Assembly (NCBI GenBank): GCA_964533945.1
Contig: CAZHPA010000001.1
Location: 137,661 to 201,660, forward strand
Length of the DNA stretch: 64,000 bases
From: CAZHPA01 sp964533945
Lineage (GTDB): Bacteria > Bacillota > Clostridia > Lachnospirales > WRBF01
Direction: 5' to 3'
Positions 33,886 through 41,300 of this stretch are shown in pieces (the first letter of the stretch is position 1; every line of letters begins with the position of its first letter). A program made the position numbers and the translations under genes. A model generated the notes under the pieces. It saw nothing but the letters and a program-made list of their open reading frames with translations, searched no databases and was not told the DNA's origin.

Positions 33886-35328
33886 TTATTTAAGATATTT
33901 TTTCATTTCATCAACTAAAAGCTCTGCTTTTGTACCAACGATAACTTGAGTAATTTGGCTTCCTGCTTTTGTTATTGCAGAAGCGCCTAATGCTTTAACA
34001 GCTTTTTCGTCAACTTCTTTATTGCTTACCAAAACAAGTCTGATACGTGTAATACAAGCTTCAATTTCTTTAATATTTTGTTTTCCGCCTAAAACATCAA
34101 CATATTTTTTAGCAAGACCGTTCATACCGTGTTTTTTAACCATATCGCCAAAGCTTGCACTTTCTTCATCTTCTTCACGACCTGGTGTTTTTAAGTCGAA
34201 TTTCTTAATAACAAATACGAATAAGAAGAAATATGCAGCACCAAAAATTAAGCCTAAAACAACGCCTAAGAAAGGTTTTGTGCTTATACCCCAGTTTAAT
34301 AAAAGGTCGAAAAGACCGGCAGAGAAGCCGAACCCAAGTTTAATTCCCAAAGCACTACACAACGCCATTGAAAGCCCTGTTAAAAGACCATGAATAACGA
34401 AAAGAACAGGTGCTAAGAAAAGGAACATAAATTCGATAGGTTCTGTAATACCTGTTAAAAATGCTGTTAAACCAACAGAAAGTAACGCACCGCCAAGAGC
34501 AGCTTGGTTTTCTTTCTTTGCTGTAACATAAAATGCAAGTGCAACCGCAGGAAGAGCAAACATCATAATTGGGAAGAACCCTGTCATAAAGTTACCAGCT
34601 GTTGGGTCTCCTGCAAAGAAGCGGTTTAAGTCACCGGCAACAGCAGTACCATCTGCTTTTGTGAAGTCTCCAAATTGGAACCAGAAGTACGTATTTAAAA
34701 CGTGGTGTAAACCAACAGCAAGCAATACCCTGTTTAAGAAACCGTAAATAAATTCCCCAACCAAACCAAGGTTTGAAAGAGTATGTCCGAAGCCATCTAA
34801 AAGTTTTTGAATAAATGGCCAAATAAAACCAAAAGCAAAACCTGTAGCAAATGTGAAGAAACTTGTCATGATTGGAACGAAACGGCGTCCGCCAAAGAAT
34901 CCAAGCCAATCTGGAAGTTTTGCACTTTTATATTTATTATAAGCAAATCCTGCAATACAACCAGCGATAATACCGCCGAAATGTGCTGTATTAACTTTTG
35001 AAACACCTTCATAAACAGAAGCAAGACCTGCAAAGTTTTCTGTAATCCATGTAAAAGTTGCCGAAGCAGTTCCGTTTAAAACATAGTAACCTATAGCACC
35101 TGCAAGCCCAGCAGCTCCGTTTCCGTCGCTTGCAAAGCCAACAGCAACACCAATTGCAAACAGCAATGGAAGGTTTGCAAAAAGTGCATCACCGGCAGCT
35201 GCAATAAATGGCAAATTCAAAAGTTCTGGTTGCCCAACTCTAAGCATAATAGCTGCAACCGGCAATGAAGCAATCGGAAGCATTAATGCTTTTCCTAATT
35301 TTTGGAGAGAAGCTAAAAAATCTTTCAT
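33886..35328 (-). CDS. nagE: PTS permease IIC-IIB, N-acetylglucosamine/glucose family
   Basis: The 480-residue protein starts at ATG 35328 (SD AAAGGAGG). The IIC membrane domain (~1-385) has many hydrophobic helices, the LPIASLPVAAIMLRVGQPELLNLPF start and the GITEPIEFMFLFLAPVLF motif of the glucose/GlcNAc superfamily. The C-terminal IIB domain (~400-480) carries the phosphorylated cysteine in EACITRIRLVL. Features such as the NGTASATFTWITENF segment favour a GlcNAc (NagE) over a glucose transporter, and a hexosamine-releasing GH20 enzyme is encoded next door, so GlcNAc is the inferred substrate. IIA is encoded separately downstream. Confidence 0.88.
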   Translation of the reverse strand: MKDFLASLQKLGKALMLPIASLPVAAIMLRVGQPELLNLPFIAAAGDALFANLPLLFAIGVAVGFASDGNGAAGLAGAIGYYVLNGTASATFTWITENFAGLASVYEGVSKVNTAHFGGIIAGCIAGFAYNKYKSAKLPDWLGFFGGRRFVPIMTSFFTFATGFAFGFIWPFIQKLLDGFGHTLSNLGLVGEFIYGFLNRVLLAVGLHHVLNTYFWFQFGDFTKADGTAVAGDLNRFFAGDPTAGNFMTGFFPIMMFALPAVALAFYVTAKKENQAALGGALLSVGLTAFLTGITEPIEFMFLFLAPVLFVIHGLLTGLSMALCSALGIKLGFGFSAGLFDLLLNWGISTKPFLGVVLGLIFGAAYFFLFVFVIKKFDLKTPGREEDEESASFGDMVKKHGMNGLAKKYVDVLGGKQNIKEIEACITRIRLVLVSNKEVDEKAVKALGASAITKAGSQITQVIVGTKAELLVDEMKKYLK

Positions 35329-35408
35329 GATGTATATACCTCCTTTAGAAATGATAAATAGCACAGCATTTTGCATGGGCTTTTTATTCTTTTATTCTTA
35401 ATTAAAAT

Positions 35409-35475
35409 TTAAATGGTGGAACTTAAAAGCTATTATTAACGTCTTTTGTATTAATATAAAGTTAAAAATATGTGT
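35409..35475 (-). pseudogene. Decayed copy of the 3' end of ptsI
   Basis: On the minus strand this reads INTKDVNNSF then stop, against INTKDVDDSFLSFGI at the end of ptsI (36133). The surrounding DNA, including the gap before the permease start, aligns with the gap between ptsI and the truncated IIC. It is the footprint of a tandem duplication. Confidence 0.8.
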
Positions 35476-35508
35476 TTGAAATGCTATGTTATGTAAGTTA
35501 ACTAAAAT

Positions 35509-36063
35509 TTATACAGCATTTCCGAAGCTATCCAAAAGCCTTTGAACAAAAGGCCAAATAAAACCAAAAATAAAACCTGTAATAAACGTAAAGAAACTTG
35601 TCATGATTGGAACGAAACGGCGTCCGCCGAAAAATCCAAGCCAATCTGGAAGTTTTGCGCTTTTATATTTATTATAGGCAAACCCGGCAACAATACCGGC
35701 AATAACGCCGCCGAAGTATGTTGTGTCGATTTTTGAAACACCTTCATAAACAGAAGCAAGACCTGCGAAATTTCCCGTAATCCATGTAAATGTTGCCGAA
35801 GCAGTACCGTTTAAAACAAAAAAACCTATAGCGCCTGCAAGCCCTGCAGCTCCGTTTCCATCACCTGCAAAACCAACGGCGATACCAATTGCAAGCAGCA
35901 ATGGAAGGTTTGAAAAAAACGCATCACCTGCGGCCGCAAAAAAAGGTAAATTCAAAAAACCCGGTTGCCCAACTCCAAGCATAACAGCTGCAATAGGTAA
36001 TAAAGCAAGGGGAAGTATTAGCGCCTTTCCTAGTTTTTCTAGGAAAGATGTCAAGTTATTCAC
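35509..36063 (-). pseudogene. Truncated duplicate of the PTS IIC domain
   Basis: The 184-residue frame starts at GTG 36063 behind AAGGAGG and is highly similar to the first ~180 residues of the downstream permease, down to long shared DNA stretches (KSAKLPDWLGFFGGRRFVP). It ends abruptly after LLDSFGNAV, where the intact copy continues LLDGFGHTLSNLG. It lacks the rest of IIC, the ITEP motif and all of IIB, so transport is not possible. The promoter-proximal position and good ribosome site mean it may still be expressed. Confidence 0.85.
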
Positions 36064-36132
36064 GATGTAATATACCTCCTTAACAAGATGTAATTAATAC
36101 AGTGTTTGCATTAGATTTCATTTTTAATTAAG

Positions 36133-37791
36133 TTAGATGCCAAAACTTAAAAAGCTGTCGTCAACGTCTTTTGTGTTAATGTGTATGATTTTATTTTTAA
36201 GTTCAAGCAAGCTAGCAGGGGAAACAGAAAGTTCGTCTACCCCCATTTTTAAATATAACCCTGTTAATTCTAAATCTGCCGCCGATTCCCCGCAAATTCC
36301 AACCCATTTGCCGTGCTTGTGTGCATTTTTAACTGTTAAAGCAATAAGTCTTAAAATTGCCAATGCACGGGGGTTATAAATTTCTTCTATAGAAGAATTC
36401 ATACGGTCGCAAGCTAGGGTGTATTGTGTTAAGTCGTTTGTTCCTATGCTAAAAAAGTCTACTTCTTTAGCTAAAATATCTGTAATTACTGCAGCAGAAG
36501 GTGTTTCAACCATAATTCCATATTCAATATCGTTAGAGTATGGTATATTTTCGTCATCTAGCTGCTTTTTAACATCTGCGATACATTTTTTAATTTCTAA
36601 AACTTCTTCCAAAGAAACAACCATTGGAAACATTATAGCAAGTTTTCCAAAAATGGAAGCACGCAAAAGCGCTTTTAATTGAGGCGTGAAAATATCTGGG
36701 CGTTTTAAACAAATTCTTAAAGCCCTGTAGCCAAGTGCTGGGTTGTCTTCCTTGCCTAAATCAAAGTATGGGGCGTGTTTATCTGCTCCTAAGTCAAGCG
36801 TTCTAATTATTACACGTTTTCCGTTCATTTCAGAAAGAACTTGTTTGTAGATTTCAAACTGTGTATTTTCACTTGGGAAGTCTTCGGAGTCCATGTAAAT
36901 AAATTCGCTTCTAAATAGCCCTATTCCGTCTGCATCATTTTCATGGCAAATAGAAACATCGGACGGATGGCCTATATTTGCATTAAGTTCAATATGCACG
37001 CCATCTAGCGTTATGGCTTTTTTGCCAACAAGCTCTTTCAAAAGTTCTTTTTTCTTTAAATAAATTCCTTGCTCTTTTTGGTATTTTGTTAACGTTTCTT
37101 CATCAGGGTTTATAAAAACTTTTCCAGATGCGCCGTCTAAAATAACAAAATCTCCGTCTTTAAGCTTTTCAAATTCGCTATCTAATGCAACAACAGCAGG
37201 AATATCCATTGTTCTTGCCAAAATAGCGCTATGAGAAATTTTAGAACCTAATTTTGTTAAAATACCTAAAACCTTGGATTTATCAATAGAAACAGTTTCG
37301 CTTGGCAATAAATCTTCTGCTGCCAAAATAACTTGTTCTGAAAAATTCAAGCCATCGCCTTGATTTAAAAGAACTTTAAGAACTTTATTTGAAACGTCTT
37401 TAACGTCTGCTGCTCTTGCACGCATGTATTCGTTGTCGAGGCTTGCAAATCTTTCCGAGAAAACATCGCTTGTTTTTTTAATTGCATATTCAGCACTGCA
37501 ACTGTTTTCAAGTATTAATTCCTTTGCAAATTCTCTGTAATCGTAATCTTCAAGCATCATGGCATGAACTTCAAAAATTGCAGCTTGCTGTTCAGAAACA
37601 GTATTCAGGGCATGTGAATAAAGCTCATTAAGCTGAGTAACAGAAATGTTTAAGGCGTTTTCAAGCCTTTCAACTTCCGCTTTTACATCTTCAATTTTAG
37701 ACTCATTTATGGAAACAGTTTCTTTTTTATAAACCGCAACTTTTCCTATAGAAATACCTTTAGATGCAGAAGTACCTTTTAAAGCTTCCAT
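36133..37791 (-). CDS. ptsI: Phosphoenolpyruvate-protein phosphotransferase (enzyme I)
   Basis: The 552-residue general PTS enzyme takes phosphate from PEP and gives it to HPr. The active-site histidine lies in KISHSAILARTMDIPAVV; the PEP-binding TIM barrel has LFRSEFIYMD, RTLDLGADKH and GYRALRICL; the late cysteine is in GICGESAAD. The length is slightly under the usual ~570. The start is ATG with GAGGTG upstream, 11 bp after ptsH. The last ~15 residues are duplicated as a relic at 35409-35475. Confidence 0.95.
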   Translation of the reverse strand: MEALKGTSASKGISIGKVAVYKKETVSINESKIEDVKAEVERLENALNISVTQLNELYSHALNTVSEQQAAIFEVHAMMLEDYDYREFAKELILENSCSAEYAIKKTSDVFSERFASLDNEYMRARAADVKDVSNKVLKVLLNQGDGLNFSEQVILAAEDLLPSETVSIDKSKVLGILTKLGSKISHSAILARTMDIPAVVALDSEFEKLKDGDFVILDGASGKVFINPDEETLTKYQKEQGIYLKKKELLKELVGKKAITLDGVHIELNANIGHPSDVSICHENDADGIGLFRSEFIYMDSEDFPSENTQFEIYKQVLSEMNGKRVIIRTLDLGADKHAPYFDLGKEDNPALGYRALRICLKRPDIFTPQLKALLRASIFGKLAIMFPMVVSLEEVLEIKKCIADVKKQLDDENIPYSNDIEYGIMVETPSAAVITDILAKEVDFFSIGTNDLTQYTLACDRMNSSIEEIYNPRALAILRLIALTVKNAHKHGKWVGICGESAADLELTGLYLKMGVDELSVSPASLLELKNKIIHINTKDVDDSFLSFGI

Positions 37792-37802
37792 AGAGCACCT
37801 CG

Positions 37803-38060
37803 TTAAAAGTTAGATTCAAAAAATGACTTGATATGGCTTAGAGCAGAAGATTCGTCTTCTCCCGAAATTTCAACCCTAACTTTATCACCGCATACAACCG
37901 AAAGCCCCATAACATCAAATAGTCGTTTGAAGTTTGCAGATTTTTCGCCTTTAAAAATTTTGATGTCGCTTTTAAATTGAGATGTTTGCTTAATAAGAAG
38001 CCCTGTTGGGCGTGCATGAAGCCCCAACTTATCCTTTATGACATATTCAAAGCTTTGCAA
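37803..38060 (-). CDS. ptsH: HPr phosphocarrier with Arg46 instead of the regulatory Ser46
   Basis: The 85-residue HPr starts at TTG 38060, nine bases after GGGAGG; this numbering puts the phosphorylated histidine at canonical H15 in LGLHARPTG. In most Firmicutes S46 is phosphorylated by HPr kinase to drive CcpA-mediated catabolite repression. Here the segment reads NFKRLFDVMGL and position 46 is Arg. The carrier should still pass phosphate from enzyme I to IIA, but the Ser46 regulatory switch is absent. First gene of the pts operon, behind a clear promoter. Confidence 0.9.
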   Translation of the reverse strand: MQSFEYVIKDKLGLHARPTGLLIKQTSQFKSDIKIFKGEKSANFKRLFDVMGLSVVCGDKVRVEISGEDESSALSHIKSFFESNF

Positions 38061-38106
38061 AAATATCAACCTCCCAAAATTATTATAGTAAAAACTTCAC
38101 AAAATT

Positions 38107-38135
38107 AGTATATGTTATTTTGCAAAACCAGTCAA
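38107..38135 (-). promoter_or_regulatory. Sigma-A promoter of the pts operon
   Basis: On the minus strand TTGACT (38130-38135) and TATACT (38107-38112) are spaced by 17 bp, about 47 bp before the ptsH start. Confidence 0.7.
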
Positions 38136-38261
38136 TATGTTCAATGATATAATTTAAACAATTTTTTTGCTAAATAATTGTGCATTATGCTATATTTATT
38201 TATATATTTGTTATACACAAAATACCATTCATATTTTAAACGATATATTTATACAACTTTG

Positions 38262-38290
38262 TTGACATTTTTAAAAGAATGTTGTAATAT
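38262..38290 (+). promoter_or_regulatory. Sigma-A promoter of the GH20 gene
   Basis: TTGACA (38262-38267) and TAATAT (38285-38290) have a 17-bp spacer, 44 bp before the ATG. It is divergent from the pts promoter; the AT-rich ~125 bp between them may hold shared control sites, though none is recognisable. Confidence 0.75.
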
Positions 38291-38333
38291 TTAAACATTA
38301 ACAAAAATTTAATATGAAAGAGGTAGGAAGGTT

Positions 38334-41300
38334 ATGGTGAACAAAAAGATTTTGGCATACCTTTTGGCATTTATTATGTGCTTTACATATGTGCCAACTT
38401 TAGCTTTCGCTGACCAATCAGCACAAGAAGAAGCAATAGTTTCTAATGCTGAAGCTGAAGAAGGCATTGTTGAAGAACAACCAGAAGAAAATGCCGAAGA
38501 AAATGCAGAAGTTGCAGAGCAACAAGCAACTATTAGTCCCTTAAATGGAAAAGTTAATTTAGCTTTAAACAAGTCTGTGCAAGCAAACGGACATGAAGGC
38601 TCCAACCTTACAATTGAAAAAGCTTTTGATGGAGATGCTACAACAAGATGGGCGAGTGCAAACGGGGTCGACCAAAAATGGATTCAAATTGACTTAGGTC
38701 AAGAAGAAACTATTACTGAAATTATTATTAATTGGGAAAGACGCAACGCAACAGACTACAAACTTTACATATCAAACGACACAGAAGATTTTGGAGAACC
38801 TGTTTTTGTTGGAACAGAACCTTCGCAAACATATAAAGAAGAAATAGTATTGTCTGCTCCTGTTGATGGAAGATACGTTAAATTAGTTATAGACGATTTC
38901 CAACTAGCAGATATTGGCGGCGGAGTTGATTGGGACACTGTTTCAATATACGAATTTGAAGTTTATGGAGAAAATACTACTCCAGTTAATCCAGTTGAAA
39001 AAGTTAACTTAGCTTTAAATAAACCTGCTTCTTCAAGCGGTGATGAAGCTGGAAGCGTTGCTGCAGCATATGCTTTTGATGGCATTACAGACAGAGCTAA
39101 CAGAAGAACAAGATGGGGAAGCAATACAGGAATTAACCAAAAATGGCTTCAAGTTGATTTAGAAGAAGAAAGAGTAATTACAGATTTTGCTATTGATTGG
39201 GAAAGAAGAAATGCAAACGACTATAAAATTGTTGTTTCAACAGACGGAACTGATTGGACAGAAGTTTATGCACAAACAGAATTACCAACAGAGTTTAAAG
39301 AAACTATAATTTTAGAATCACCAGTTGCTGCAAGGTATATAAAACTTGTTATAGACAACTTCATTGCAAATAGCGAAGGTATTGATTACCCAACAGTTTC
39401 TGTATATGAATTTGAAGTTTATGGGGAAGAACTTCCTGAAAACGTTAATTTGGCATTGAACAAATCTGCCTGGACAAATGGATACGAAGCTGCAACAAGT
39501 TTTACTGCAGATAAAGCTTTTGATGGAGTTATAAGCCGTCAATCAAGATGGGCAAGCTCAGTTGGAATTAACAAAAAACAACTTCAAGTTGACTTAGGGC
39601 AAGAAGAAACAGTTCAAGAATTTATAATTGAATGGGAAAGACGCAATGCAACAGATTATAAAATAATTACATCAATCGACGGAGAAAATTGGCAAACTGT
39701 ATTTACAAAAACAATAGCGCCAACAACTCTTAGAGAAAAAATAACACTTCCAAATTCAATTAGAGCAAGATACATTGAACTTGATATAGAAAATTTCTTA
39801 TCAAATAGCGATGGTGTTGATTGGGCAACAGTTTCTGTTTACGAATTTGAAGTATATCAAAGACCATCAAAAGTTACGAGCGATGCAACAGCTGCTCAAG
39901 TTGCAGCAGAAATAACTGCACCTGTAATTTTGGCAACAAATACTAAAATGACTATGCCAGAAGTTCCTGCAGGATTTGAAATTGAATTTATTGGCGCAGA
40001 CTTTGAACAAATTATTGATAGAGATTTAACAATACATAAACCTTTAGTTAACATGGAAGTTACAATGAACTTCAGAATTAAAAAAGGTGACGAAATTGCA
40101 GAAACCGAAGAACTAAAAACTATAGTTCCGGGCTTATATGAAGGCAAAGGCGAAAATGCAAAACCTCAAGTTATTCCTGAGCTTAAAGAATGGTATGGAC
40201 ATAACGGAAACTTTGCAACATCAGCTTCAAGCAAAATCGTTTTAGACTCTAAAGACGAAGCTAAATTAAGCCCTATGGCTACAGAATTTGCAGCTGACTA
40301 TAAAGATATAACAGGAAACGACATTCAAATAGTTACTGGAACATCTGCTTCTGCAAACGATTTCTTCTTCACATTAGTAGAAGGCGAAGGGCTTAAAAAA
40401 GAAGGCTATTTCATGGAAATAGCAGACGGAATTAAAATAGAAGCAGCGCACGAAATTGGAGCATTTTGGTCAACAAGAACAATTCTTCAAATTTTAAAAC
40501 AAACCGGAACAACAATTCCAAAAGGATTAGTTAGAGATTACCCACGTGATGAAGTAAGAGGGTTTATGCTTGACGTTGCAAGAAAACCTTTTGGCTTAGA
40601 CTTTGTATATGAAGTTATGAAAAATATGGCATGGTATAAAATGAACGACTTCCATATACATTTAAATGACAACTACATTTTCTTAGAAAGATACAGCAAT
40701 GTAGGGGAAAATCCAATGGATGCTTATTCAGGCTTTAGGCTTGAATCTGACAAAACTTCACAAGACGGAACAGTAAAGTTAACTTCAGAAGATTTGTATT
40801 ATACTAAGGAACAATTTGGAAACCTTATTGATTATTCAAAAGTACTTGGCGTTAACATAATTCCTGAATTTGATATGCCTGCCCATTCTTTACCATTCAC
40901 AAGAATAAGACCAGACTTAAAAGTTGGTTCGGTTGGAAGACAAGCAGACCATATTGATGTTAGAAAACCAGAAGCATTGCCTTTTGCAAAATCTATTTTT
41001 GAAGAATATATGTCTGGTGAAAATCCTGTTTTCAGACAAGACACAATAGTTCACATTGGAACAGACGAATTTACAATTGAAAACGATTTACAAAACGGCA
41101 GAGAAGCATTTAGGTCATTTACAGATAACATGATTGAATATGTTCAAGATACAGGCAGACAAGTTCGTCTTTGGGGTGCGCTAAGCTATGCACCAGGAAC
41201 AACTCCTGTACGTTCTGAAAATGTTCAAATGAATATTTGGTCATATGGGTTCTCAATACCTTCAGATATGTATAAACAAGGCTATAAATTAATTAACACG

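Noticed and set aside
35329..35508. Antiterminator (RAT-like) element before the PTS permease
   Set aside because: The stretch is explained by the duplicated ptsI end and intergenic DNA; no matching RAT/terminator pair was seen.
38070..38333. Possible catabolite-response (cre) or sugar-regulator operator between the pts and GH20 promoters
   Set aside because: I found no convincing cre-like palindrome; the gap is simply AT-rich.
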